From NCBI GenBank assembly GCA_964469485.1, contig CAYXZP010000023.1:1-26790 (forward strand): 26,790 nucleotides of DNA, given 5' to 3'. Both the position numbers and the translations under genes were made by a program. The first letter of the stretch is position 1. Every line of letters begins with the position of its first letter. This document shows positions 19,377 through 26,790 of the stretch, in pieces. Origin of the DNA: CAYXZP01 sp964469485 (GTDB taxonomy: Bacteria > Desulfobacterota > Binatia > UBA1149 > CAYXZP01). The notes beneath the pieces were generated by a model. The model was not told where the DNA came from. It saw only the letters and a program-made list of their open reading frames with translations, and searched no databases.

Positions 19377-21374
19377 TTACCAGCCCTGTTGGCGGCCGTA
19401 GTAGATCGGCCCGCCCAGGTGCATGGCAAAGCCCAAGCCGAGTACGAAGGCCATGTCGGCCTCTTCCTCGCCCGCCACTATGCCGCGTGCGACCAGCTCA
19501 CCGGCCTTTTCATACAAGGGGCGCAGACAGCTGCTGACTATCTCGTCCGGCCCGGCCACCTGTGTGCCGCGCTCGCCCGCCGTCCCTGCCAGCCCCGGCC
19601 ATTCACCGCTCGGCCGGCCGTTATTGTAGTCGTAATAACCCGCGCCCGTTTTTACGCCGAGGCGGCCCAGTTCGCGCATCCGCCAGACCAGCGGCGCGAC
19701 CTCGGGGCTTCGTTCGGCGGCGACCATGTCGAGCAGCCCGGCGGCTATATCGAGACCGGCCTGGTCGCCGAGTTCGAAGGGGCCCATCGGGAACACGGTG
19801 TCGCGCAGCGCGCGGTCAATGACCTCTATGGGGGTGCCTTGGCGGTACAGCTTCTCGGCTGCCTCGAAGTAAGCCGCCAGGCCGGCGTTGACGAGGAACC
19901 CGACCGACCCGTCGCGAAGAAGTAGCGGGGTCTTGCCGATGCGTCTGACGAAGGCGTGAGCGCTGGCCAGGGCCTCCTCGTCGGTGTCGTCGGTGCTCAC
20001 CACCTCGACGAGCTGCATCCTCGGGTTCTCGGCGGGGCTGAAGAAGTGGAGGTTGAGGAATCGCGAGTTGCGGCCGCCACCGGTGGCGAACTCCGCTCCG
20101 AGCAGGGCCGGGCCCATGGAGCTCGAGTTCGACGCCACGATCGCGTCGTCCGCCATGCCGGCGCCCAAGCGCCGGTAGAACCCGGATTTGATATCATGGT
20201 CCTCGGCGCGGGCCTCGACGACGAGGTCGCAGTCGAAGAGCGATTCTATCTCAGTCGTCACCGATACACCCGCTATCTTGGCGTCCCGGTCCTGTTCGGA
20301 CAGGCGGCCCTTGGAAACCGCGCGCGCGTACTTGGCTCTGAGCTTCTCGGCGACCTTGGCGGCGAAGCGCTCGAGCGGAACGTGCGCCACGACCTCGTAT
20401 CCCGCTTCGACGGCGAGGTAGGCTATGGCGTTGCCCATGTAGCCGTCGGCACCGTCCACGCCCACTTTCTTTATATCCTTGGCCCTGCCGGCCAGATGTT
20501 TCGGGGCTTTGGCGGTGCTTTGTTGTGTGAAGAAGAAGCGCATGCCGGCCTTGCCTTCGGCCGAGCCGGCCACCTGGAGAAAGGCGTCGCGTTCCAGCCT
20601 CAGGGCGTCCTCGAGGGGCAGGCCGGCGCCCTTTATCATTAGGTCTAGCGCCACCCAGGGTGCGCGCGGGTTGTCGCGCCCCATCGTCGCTTTGCTGACC
20701 GCCTCGCCGGCTACGGCACGCAGGGACTCGGCGTCATCCAGGTCGGCGGGGCGAGGACGGTCGAGGCTGCCAGCCCGGTTGCGCAGGAACTCGACGGCGA
20801 ACTCCTCCGGGTCGTCTCCGGCCGGCACCACGGCGTCGATCATCGATATGCTCTCAGCGGCCCCGGCACGGAAGTTCTTACCGGTCAGTACGGCCGTGAA
20901 GCCGGCGTTGACGAGTCCACTGCGACGGGGCATGCGTTGTGTGCCGCCGAGGCCCGGAAAGATGTTGAGCTTTATTTCAGGGAAGCCGAAGGTCGACTGC
21001 TCGGTGGCCACGATAGCGCGGCAGGCCAGTGCCAACTCGTAAATCCCCCCGAGAGCGTAGCCGTCGACGAGCGCTATCCACGGGAACTCGGAGCCCTCTA
21101 TGGAGAGTAGAACCTCGTGGCCGCGGTCGATGAGCGCCTCCAACTCCGCGTGCCCGCCGCGCAGCAGTTCGCCGATGTCGGCGCCGGCACCGAGGCCGTA
21201 GCGGTTGCCCGTCAGGATCACGCCGAGCAACGGCTCGGCGGCGTGAGCGGACTCCAGTTCGTCGACGACCGTACCCAGTTCGTCCATGGCCGCCGCTTTG
21301 AGCGTGTTCATCGCTCCGCAATCGAAGCTGACCCGCGCTATGGCGTCCTTTATCTCGTAGCTGAAGTTTTCCAC
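19377..21374 (-). CDS. FadJ-like bifunctional enoyl-CoA hydratase / 3-hydroxyacyl-CoA dehydrogenase
   Basis: Residues 1-190 are a crotonase domain with oxyanion motif GAGADIGEL, and catalytic glutamates in GGIYELALAC (E113) and FPEIKLNIFPGLGGTQR (E133). From about residue 300 there is a 3-hydroxyacyl-CoA dehydrogenase with catalytic His in LHFFSPAENP, a Glu in VVEARAED and the Asn of GFLVNA, ending in the C-terminal helical domain (PMGPFELGDQAGLDIA). It would carry out two steps of fatty acid beta-oxidation in the cytoplasm. The Rossmann turn reads GADGYMG (308-314) instead of GxGxMG, and the usual Asp after the second strand is replaced, so NAD binding may be altered. I chose the GTG at 21374 (665 aa) because family members start near FSYEIKD. 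A TTG at 21431 is the alternative and would overlap the preceding gene by 17 bases. Confidence 0.85.
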   Translation of the reverse strand: MENFSYEIKDAIARVSFDCGAMNTLKAAAMDELGTVVDELESAHAAEPLLGVILTGNRYGLGAGADIGELLRGGHAELEALIDRGHEVLLSIEGSEFPWIALVDGYALGGIYELALACRAIVATEQSTFGFPEIKLNIFPGLGGTQRMPRRSGLVNAGFTAVLTGKNFRAGAAESISMIDAVVPAGDDPEEFAVEFLRNRAGSLDRPRPADLDDAESLRAVAGEAVSKATMGRDNPRAPWVALDLMIKGAGLPLEDALRLERDAFLQVAGSAEGKAGMRFFFTQQSTAKAPKHLAGRAKDIKKVGVDGADGYMGNAIAYLAVEAGYEVVAHVPLERFAAKVAEKLRAKYARAVSKGRLSEQDRDAKIAGVSVTTEIESLFDCDLVVEARAEDHDIKSGFYRRLGAGMADDAIVASNSSSMGPALLGAEFATGGGRNSRFLNLHFFSPAENPRMQLVEVVSTDDTDEEALASAHAFVRRIGKTPLLLRDGSVGFLVNAGLAAYFEAAEKLYRQGTPIEVIDRALRDTVFPMGPFELGDQAGLDIAAGLLDMVAAERSPEVAPLVWRMRELGRLGVKTGAGYYDYNNGRPSGEWPGLAGTAGERGTQVAGPDEIVSSCLRPLYEKAGELVARGIVAGEEEADMAFVLGLGFAMHLGGPIYYGRQQGW

Positions 21375-21414
21375 GTTCTTTTTTTCTGTCTCCAAGCCCG
21401 CATGGCGCCGGCAG

Positions 21415-22728
21415 TCACGGTAAGAAGGCAAGGCTGAAGGGGCTCAGCCCCGGATAGACGGGTTCGGCCGTGGTCTCACTGTTGTCCGCTATCGAGAACA
21501 CACGCAGTCCCGGGTCGCTGCAGTCGCGGTCGGCCAGCCATAGCCGGCCGTCCTCGGTCAGTTCGATGTCGGAAAACAGGTAGTCGCTGCGCGCCAGCGT
21601 ATCGACGATTGTTCCTTGGCCAAGATCGACCTCGACCAGCGAGTTCTCGAAATCGTCACCGGCAACGATCGCATAGGCCCGCGAGGAGCCGACCAGCACC
21701 AGGTCGGTAAGGTCGCCGCCAAGGCCGCCGCCGTCGATCACGAGGCCCTCGGAGACAAGACCGCCGGTTCCATCGAGGGAAACCCTCTCGATGCCCCCGT
21801 CGTCGAGGTCGCTGAAGAAAGTTCCCGGCCCGGCCACGTACAGCAGGCCGCCGGTCCCGTCGTAGAGGAGCCCTTTGGTCTCGGCGTAGGGATTGGCGAT
21901 CGAAAGCTCGAGCGAGCCCGTCACGGTCGAGGTCCCGGCATCGATGGCGACCAGGATGCCGGTGGCCGCAGGTGCGAACAGCGCGTCACGGTCGAGACGC
22001 TGCAGGGCCACGACCAAGGTGTTGCCCACAAGCCGCATCTGGTCCATCTCGGGGAACCCGTCCCCGTCGGCGTAGCCGGACAGGTCTATGCCGCCCTTTA
22101 TGAAGTCCGAACAGTCGGACGAGGGCGTAGGGTCGATGATCGCGAGATCTTTGGAGTCGTAGCGGCTCACGTATCCGAGTTCGTCGGAAACGATGGCGAT
22201 GTCGTGGGGGTTGGCACCGTTGCCGACACTGCACTGCCAGAGCGTGGCCATGTTCGAGTCGGGGTCGAGCTCCTGCACGTTGTCGGCACCGTAACGGTTG
22301 AGCACGAAGACCCTGCCACCGCTCGTTCTTACCACCGCGTCGGCCGACACGGCCCCTAGGGAATGGGACAGCGTGGAGGCGGACTCGAGCGCGACGTCGG
22401 CGACACCGCCGGTTGCGAAGTCACAGGACGCCGTTGTCGCCACCGCTCGTGTCTCCGTGGCGGCGGCGCAGCCCGGCACGATGATCCCCACCGCCGTTTT
22501 GAGCGCGATGAGCGCGTCGACGACCGTTATGACCCCGTCGCTTCCCTGGCCGTCGTGGAGGTCGTAGGCCAGCTCGTAGTCTTGGTCGGAGACGGCGGCC
22601 TTCAAGATCACCAGCGCGTCGCTTACGCGTACGTGGCCGTCTCCCGAGACGTCGCCGCAGAGCCCATACGCCTCGCAACACAGGAGCAAGGAGAAGAGCA
22701 GGGTGAAGGGCGCCGTTCGCACGATCAT
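21415..22728 (-). CDS. secreted dockerin-bearing beta-propeller-like protein
   Basis: I chose the ATG at 22728 (437 aa) because it makes an ATGA overlap with the TonB receptor stop and starts a signal peptide (APFTLLFSLLLCCEAYG). Residues 24-90 hold two dockerin-like loops (CGDVSGDGHVRVSDALVILK; SDGVITVVDALIALKTAVG) followed by a closing Cys. The rest, about 330 residues, is a run of beta-blade-like segments (GRVFVLNRYGADNVQELDP, GNTLVVALQRLDRD, GLLYVAGPGTFFSDLDDGG, SRAYAIVAGDD, DGRLWLADRDCSD), as in YncE-like surface propellers. It is translationally coupled to the receptor, so the two probably act together at the cell surface, for example in ligand capture. The ligand is unknown. Confidence 0.72.
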   Translation of the reverse strand: MIVRTAPFTLLFSLLLCCEAYGLCGDVSGDGHVRVSDALVILKAAVSDQDYELAYDLHDGQGSDGVITVVDALIALKTAVGIIVPGCAAATETRAVATTASCDFATGGVADVALESASTLSHSLGAVSADAVVRTSGGRVFVLNRYGADNVQELDPDSNMATLWQCSVGNGANPHDIAIVSDELGYVSRYDSKDLAIIDPTPSSDCSDFIKGGIDLSGYADGDGFPEMDQMRLVGNTLVVALQRLDRDALFAPAATGILVAIDAGTSTVTGSLELSIANPYAETKGLLYDGTGGLLYVAGPGTFFSDLDDGGIERVSLDGTGGLVSEGLVIDGGGLGGDLTDLVLVGSSRAYAIVAGDDFENSLVEVDLGQGTIVDTLARSDYLFSDIELTEDGRLWLADRDCSDPGLRVFSIADNSETTAEPVYPGLSPFSLAFLP

Positions 22729-24752
22729 GACCGGGGAGACGGGCCCACGCTCAGCGTTACATAGAGTGCTCGGCCAGGCACCGGAAAGCCGTACTCGTCG
22801 GCATACTGTTCGTCGCCGAGGTTGTCCAGCTCCAGATCGATCCTGAGTCCGGACCCCGCCCGCCCCAGGCCGATACGGGCACCGTGTGTCCAGTGTCCGG
22901 GAACACGGCGTACCGGGTTGTTGGCCTGGTCGAGGTAGAAGGCGCCGCGGTGGGAGCTTGTCCACGCGGCATCCCAGCCGGGCCGCTCGAGGGTGATGGT
23001 CGCGTGCAGCTGCTGCTCCGAACGTCCGGGCAGGTCCTTGCCCCGGTAGTCCGGGAAAGGGCTGAGGTTGGTCGACCTTTGTTGCGTGTAGGCCAGCGCA
23101 AGGCCGATCTCGCGGGACAATCCCAGGCGAAGGTCGAACTCGTGCCCGCGCGAACGCGCCCGGCCGATGTTCAACGGTTTGGCCACGCGTGCGCCCGTCT
23201 GAACGAACAGGATCATGTCGTCGGTGTCATTGTCGAAGTAGGACCATTCGAGCCGGCTTCGGTAAAGCTCGGCGACCATGCCCACGTGGTGGGTGGTGCC
23301 GGTCTCCGGACCAAGCTGGGGGTTGGCCACCGAGAAACCGTCGTTGCCGAAGAGTTCCGCGAAGGAGGGGGGACGGAAGTAGGTCGCGAGGTCGGCCCTC
23401 AGCGCCAGCTGTGGCCCGGCCTGCCAGTGAACGCCGATGCGCGCATCCGTCGAGCGGGCGCGCGAGGAGGGCATATCGTTGCCGGTCACCGTGGGAAGCA
23501 GGGCCTGCCCGTCAAAGCGGTTCCACAGGGTCTCGTGGCGCAACTGGGCGGTGAGGTCGAGGTCGAGCGCGGCCACGTGTAGCTCGTCGGACATGACGAC
23601 CGAGGAGCGCAAACGTTGTTGCGCACCGCTGCCGCTCGTAGTGGAGCCCGGGTAGCGGCTACGGAAACGTTCGAAGGCCGCGGCCAGGCCGAGGTCCAGC
23701 AGGTGGCCGCCGCCGCTGCGACGCCAGTGCGTGCTGGCGTCGGCGGCCATCGTCGTGCCGGTCTCGAGCTCATAGGGCAGGCCGATGCCCGTGATGCCGG
23801 AGGTGGCGTTCTTGGGGTCCGACAGGCGTTCACGGCGAAGCGTCATCCCTAATTGCGCGCGCCGCTCGCCGCCGGCCGACTCCCATGCCAGCGAGGCTAT
23901 GTTACGCGTCATGCGCAGGCGCGCCACGGAAGATTCGTTGGAACCCAGACCGGGCAGGCCTTCGTCCTTGTGGAAGAAGTTCTCGGTGACAGAGAGGCGC
24001 GAGCCGTCGGCTGCGTCCCGGCGCCAGGCCGCGCGTAGGTCGAGCGAACGGTAATCGTTGTTCTCCCTGTCGCGGCGGCGGTCATCACCGGCAAAGGCCT
24101 CGGTCCCGTTGTCGTCGGTGTAGCGGAAGTTTCCGTCGCTGTTGCGCAACCCGAGACCGGTGCTGAGATGGCCGCCGGCCAGGGTTCCGCCGGTGCCGGC
24201 GTATAGCCGCTGGGTGCCGAAGGACCCGAAACTGAAGGCCGCACGCGGTCCGGCATCGTCGGTCCGCGTTATGATATTGACGGCGCTTTCGGCGCCGCCG
24301 GCCGCGAAGGCCGAGGGAATGAATCCCTTGTAGATCTCGATCCGTTCGACGTTGTCGATGGGGATGTCGGCCAGGTTGACCGTGTTGCGGTCGGCCCGTG
24401 TAAGGGCGATCCCGTCGAGCAGGATCTTGACGCGGCTGGCGGCTGCGCCGCGCACGACCATGGTTGCCATGTCCTCCCGTCCGCCCAGGTGGTGGATGTG
24501 GACACCGGTGGTGTGGCGCAGGATCTCGGGCAAACCGCGGTAACCACGCCAGGATGCCCGTGCCGGGACCACCGAGACGGCAGCGCCCGGTTCGGCCGCA
24601 GCCCCGTCGGGCGCTTCCGACGAAGGCACTATTACAATCGGACCTAGCCGCGAGGGCCGGCCATCCTCGACGGCAAGGGACGGGCAGGGCGCAAGCGCGG
24701 TAGTGAGGATGACCGCGAACAGGATCCAGGTCTGGGCCGAAGGGGCTGGCAA
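22725..24752 (-). CDS. TonB-dependent outer membrane receptor
   Basis: The 675-aa product has a signal peptide (WILFAVILTTALAPCPSLA), then a TonB-box-like stretch (GPIVIVPSSE). A plug domain follows (residues about 65-165: LPEILRHTTGVHIHHLGGRE, MVVRGAAASRVKILLDGI, VERIEIYKGFIPSAF, AESAVNIITR). A 22-strand-type barrel comes next, with the conserved segments RADLATYFRPPSFAELFG, NPQLGPETGTTHHVG, GHEFDLRL and a final ELDNLGDEQYADEYGFPVPGR. The length is typical of BtuB-like receptors for cobalamin, siderophores or other metal chelates. The specificity cannot be told. The TTG start at 24752 is forced by an in-frame stop (TAG at 24767-24765). The next gene starts inside its stop codon. Confidence 0.88.
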   Translation of the reverse strand: MPAPSAQTWILFAVILTTALAPCPSLAVEDGRPSRLGPIVIVPSSEAPDGAAAEPGAAVSVVPARASWRGYRGLPEILRHTTGVHIHHLGGREDMATMVVRGAAASRVKILLDGIALTRADRNTVNLADIPIDNVERIEIYKGFIPSAFAAGGAESAVNIITRTDDAGPRAAFSFGSFGTQRLYAGTGGTLAGGHLSTGLGLRNSDGNFRYTDDNGTEAFAGDDRRRDRENNDYRSLDLRAAWRRDAADGSRLSVTENFFHKDEGLPGLGSNESSVARLRMTRNIASLAWESAGGERRAQLGMTLRRERLSDPKNATSGITGIGLPYELETGTTMAADASTHWRRSGGGHLLDLGLAAAFERFRSRYPGSTTSGSGAQQRLRSSVVMSDELHVAALDLDLTAQLRHETLWNRFDGQALLPTVTGNDMPSSRARSTDARIGVHWQAGPQLALRADLATYFRPPSFAELFGNDGFSVANPQLGPETGTTHHVGMVAELYRSRLEWSYFDNDTDDMILFVQTGARVAKPLNIGRARSRGHEFDLRLGLSREIGLALAYTQQRSTNLSPFPDYRGKDLPGRSEQQLHATITLERPGWDAAWTSSHRGAFYLDQANNPVRRVPGHWTHGARIGLGRAGSGLRIDLELDNLGDEQYADEYGFPVPGRALYVTLSVGPSPRS

Positions 24753-24761
24753 GGCCGGCCG

Positions 24762-24790
24762 ACGCTACGGCTGGCCCTGGAGGCTGTCAA
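24762..24790 (-). promoter_or_regulatory. predicted promoter of the TonB receptor operon
   Basis: The minus strand has a perfect TTGACA (24790-24785), a 17-base spacer and TAGCGT (24767-24762). The -10 box ends ten bases before the TTG start, so the leader would be only a few bases. The 87-base space to dxr leaves no room for a cobalamin riboswitch. Confidence 0.4.
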
Positions 24791-24839
24791 CCAGGCCAGC
24801 TGTATTTTCTAGGCGGGTACGGGTTACTATCGCGGCCGC

Positions 24840-26012
24840 GTGACCAAGTCGTTAGCGATACTGGGTTCGACCGGTTCGATCGGTACCACGACACTCGAGC
24901 TGGTCGCCCGCTTCGGCGACCGGTTCTCGGTGGTCGCGCTGGCGGCGGGCCGCCGCGTGGACCTGCTCGCCGAACAGATCGAGCGCTTCCGGCCACGCTT
25001 GGTCTCGGTTGCCAGTGCCGCCGATGCCGAGCGTCTGTCGAAAAGCCTCGGCTCCGGCGGTCCGCGCGTCGTTCACGGACGCGAAGGCCTCGTCGAAGTC
25101 GCCACTGCCGGCGGCACCGACATGGTCATGGCCGGGCTTGTGGGCGCGGTGGGGCTCGAGCCGACCCTGGCGGCCATCGAGGCCGGAACCGATGTGGCCC
25201 TGGCCAACAAGGAGGTCATGGTCGTCGCCGGAGAACTCGTGCGACGACGAGCACAGAGCAGCGGCGCGCGCGTCATACCCGTAGACAGCGAACACAATGC
25301 AATATTCCAGGCCATGCAGGGCCGTGACCGCGACCGCCTGCGCAGGATCGTGCTCACGGCTTCGGGCGGTCCGTTCATCGGCAAGAGCGCCGGGGAACTC
25401 GAAAGCGTCAGTCGAGAGGAAGCCCTGGCGCACCCGACCTGGGACATGGGCGAGAAGATCAGCATCGATTCGGCCACTCTGATGAACAAGGGGCTCGAAG
25501 TGATCGAGGCACGCTGGCTGTTCGACGCCGCGCCGGAGCAGATCGAGGTCGTCGTCCACCCGCAGAGCGTGATCCATTCGATGGTCGAATACGTCGACGG
25601 AACGACGGTGGCCATAATGGCCGTTCCCGACATGACCATTCCTATCGCCCACGCGCTTGCCTACCCTGAACTTCTCGACCTCGGCCATCTCGATACGCTC
25701 GACCTTTCGGCAACACGCGAACTGACCTTCATGGCCCCCGACCACGCCCGCTTTCCCTGTCTCGGTCTGGCCTACAGGGCACTCGAGGCCGGCGGCACGA
25801 TGCCGGCCGTTGCCAATGCGGCCAACGAGGTCGCGGTCGAGCGCTTCCTCGACGGCGAGATTGGTTTTACGGCCATCGCGGAGACCGTCGCCGCGACCAT
25901 GGACGCGCACCCGGCCCGTGCCTGCGACGGGCTTGGGGACATCCTTGCGGCCGACGCATGGGCACGGCGCGAGGCCGCTGGCATGGGCCGCCCGGCCAGC
26001 GCGCGAGCCTAG
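24840..26012 (+). CDS. dxr: 1-deoxy-D-xylulose 5-phosphate reductoisomerase
   Basis: The 390-aa product is full length for DXR, the NADPH-dependent enzyme that makes 2-C-methyl-D-erythritol 4-phosphate in the non-mevalonate isoprenoid pathway. The N-terminal NADPH motif GSTGSIG is at residues 9-15. The metal and substrate residues lie in VDSEHNAIFQ (about 148-157). The flexible-loop and Ser/Asn/Lys residues lie in TASGGPF and in EKISIDSATLMNKGLEVIEA, and VHPQSVIHSMVEY is intact. The GTG start is chosen from the family's N-terminus, and no strong ribosome site is seen. It is divergent from the TonB receptor, and the small membrane protein gene follows after six bases. Confidence 0.97.
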   Translation: MTKSLAILGSTGSIGTTTLELVARFGDRFSVVALAAGRRVDLLAEQIERFRPRLVSVASAADAERLSKSLGSGGPRVVHGREGLVEVATAGGTDMVMAGLVGAVGLEPTLAAIEAGTDVALANKEVMVVAGELVRRRAQSSGARVIPVDSEHNAIFQAMQGRDRDRLRRIVLTASGGPFIGKSAGELESVSREEALAHPTWDMGEKISIDSATLMNKGLEVIEARWLFDAAPEQIEVVVHPQSVIHSMVEYVDGTTVAIMAVPDMTIPIAHALAYPELLDLGHLDTLDLSATRELTFMAPDHARFPCLGLAYRALEAGGTMPAVANAANEVAVERFLDGEIGFTAIAETVAATMDAHPARACDGLGDILAADAWARREAAGMGRPASARA

Positions 26013-26018
26013 CCGCGG

Positions 26019-26282
26019 GTGGCCGCTCGCATCCTGCGCATCGGCTTGATGGCACTAGCCGTGCTCGCGCTCCAGTGGCGGCTTGCGCCGCCCGCCCTCA
26101 TCGCAGGGGATCCCGAGCGTAGTGCCATCCCTTTGGCCCTGCTGGCCCTGATGGTGCCAATGGTGGTCGGGGTCTGGACCTTCGAGGTGGCCTCGCCGCG
26201 CGCGGGGCTCAAGACCGACCTGCTGTGGGCGCTGCTTGTCGGGACCGCCTGTTACGCGAGCCTGTCCCTGGTCCTGTTCTGA
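26019..26282 (+). CDS. small membrane protein, function unknown
   Basis: The 87-aa product has a GTG start six bases after dxr and is probably cotranscribed with it. Three hydrophobic stretches are visible: ILRIGLMALAVLALQW, SAIPLALLALMVPMVVGVW and LLWALLVGTACYASLSLVLF, which suggests two or three membrane spans. No family motif is recognised. Converging stops with the aminotransferase gene are four bases apart, with no hairpin between. Confidence 0.55.
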   Translation: MAARILRIGLMALAVLALQWRLAPPALIAGDPERSAIPLALLALMVPMVVGVWTFEVASPRAGLKTDLLWALLVGTACYASLSLVLF

Positions 26283-26286
26283 GGCT

Positions 26287-26790
26287 TCATTCCCCGAGTT
26301 TGGCCGCTTCGAGCCCCAAGCGCCGGGCCACGAACCCACGGTAACGCGATTGCAGTTCGGCGGTGAGCGGCCCGCGGCCGCCCTTGCCGACGCGGCGCCG
26401 GTCGACCCTGACGACAGGGACCAGCTCTATGGTGGACGAGGTGATGAAGAGCTCGTCTGCCCCGAAGAGGTCGGCCTCGGTGACGCGCCGTTCGATGACC
26501 TCGGTCACGCGACCCGCCAGCTTGATGACCAGGGAGCGAGTGACACCCGGAATTATGCCGGCGGCTACCGGGGGCGTGAGCAGACGACCGCGCTTGACGA
26601 CAAACACGTTGCTCGTCGTTCCCTCCAGCACGGTCTTGTCGGACAGCCGGTAGAGCGACTCGAAACATCCCCGCTTGCGTGCCTCTGCACGGGCCAGCAC
26701 GGCCGGGAGATAGTTCACGGACTTGGTCTGCCGCATGGCCGGGAACACGCCGTGTCCGAAATCGGCCAGGTGCACGGCCACGCCCCGGCG
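26287..26790 (-). CDS. class IV PLP-dependent aminotransferase (partial, runs off right edge)
   Basis: The C-terminal ~167 residues of a fold-type IV PLP enzyme are present and the frame stays open to the window edge. The PLP lysine is in TKSVNYLPAVLARAEA, the equivalent of AKAGGNY in E. coli IlvE. The phosphate-binding and cofactor segment EGTTSNVFVVK, the PPVAAGIIPGVTR loop and the TSSTIELVPV segment follow. The EGTTSN form suits D-amino acid aminotransferase or 4-amino-4-deoxychorismate lyase as well as branched-chain aminotransferase, so the substrate is open without the N-terminal half. The GTG at 26781 is internal, not the start. Confidence 0.85.
   Translation of the reverse strand, partial: RRGVAVHLADFGHGVFPAMRQTKSVNYLPAVLARAEARKRGCFESLYRLSDKTVLEGTTSNVFVVKRGRLLTPPVAAGIIPGVTRSLVIKLAGRVTEVIERRVTEADLFGADELFITSSTIELVPVVRVDRRRVGKGGRGPLTAELQSRYRGFVARRLGLEAAKLGE

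Noticed and set aside
24753..24839. Cobalamin riboswitch upstream of the TonB receptor
   Set aside because: Only 87 bases separate the divergent starts, and no conserved riboswitch core is visible.
24852..25910. Minus-strand open frame of 352 aa opposite dxr
   Set aside because: dxr has every family motif on the plus strand. The antisense frame shows none.

Overview
The window is a GC-rich stretch of a scaffold from a Gram-negative bacterium. It has one run of ten Ns, consistent with a draft or metagenome assembly. The evidence is TonB-dependent and beta-barrel outer membrane proteins, several lipoprotein signal sequences, a DXR of the non-mevalonate isoprenoid pathway, a tRNA-Sec, a fatty acid oxidation enzyme, and many secreted proteins with Cys-rich repeats and cohesin-like or dockerin-like modules. 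This gene style is typical of the 'deltaproteobacterial' grade (Myxococcota, Desulfobacterota, Binatota and relatives). I cannot name the lineage from the sequence alone.

Left part (1-4335, minus strand): a tight operon of two lipoproteins with Cys-containing cohesin-like domains, a multi-spanning TMTC-like glycosyltransferase with C-terminal TPRs, and a VKOR-DsbA fusion that makes disulfides and runs off the left edge. The N gap lies inside the fusion, and closing it to zero bases restores a textbook DsbA active site. Next to it (4450-8456, minus) is a two-gene unit: a lipoprotein with eight Cys-rich repeats plus a cohesin-like domain, then a secreted protein with paired dockerin-like repeats, a Thr linker and a very Cys-rich body. 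A terminator closes this unit.

Middle (8649-15464): two giant secreted Cys-rich proteins (934 and 677 aa) whose C-terminal halves match the body of the 687-aa dockerin protein and whose N-terminal halves are Lys/Cys helical repeats. Also here are a secreted PDZ-like protein and a small secreted Cys-rich protein on the plus strand.

Right part (15472-26790): a DUF1302-like outer membrane protein; tRNA-Sec (selC); and a minus-strand run of TonB-dependent receptor, dockerin-bearing propeller-like protein, FadJ-like enzyme and ArnT-like glycosyltransferase. The last of these ends inside the antisense strand of the tRNA, at its anticodon. Then come dxr, a small membrane protein, and a partial class IV aminotransferase at the right edge.

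Working hypothesis: the left and middle parts encode an extracellular surface-protein system. Cys-rich scaffolds and cohesin-like/dockerin-like modules would be folded by the neighbouring VKOR-DsbA oxidase and perhaps O-glycosylated by the TMTC-like enzyme. No carbohydrase is present, so this does not look like a classical cellulosome. No intergenic stretch exceeds about 300 bases.
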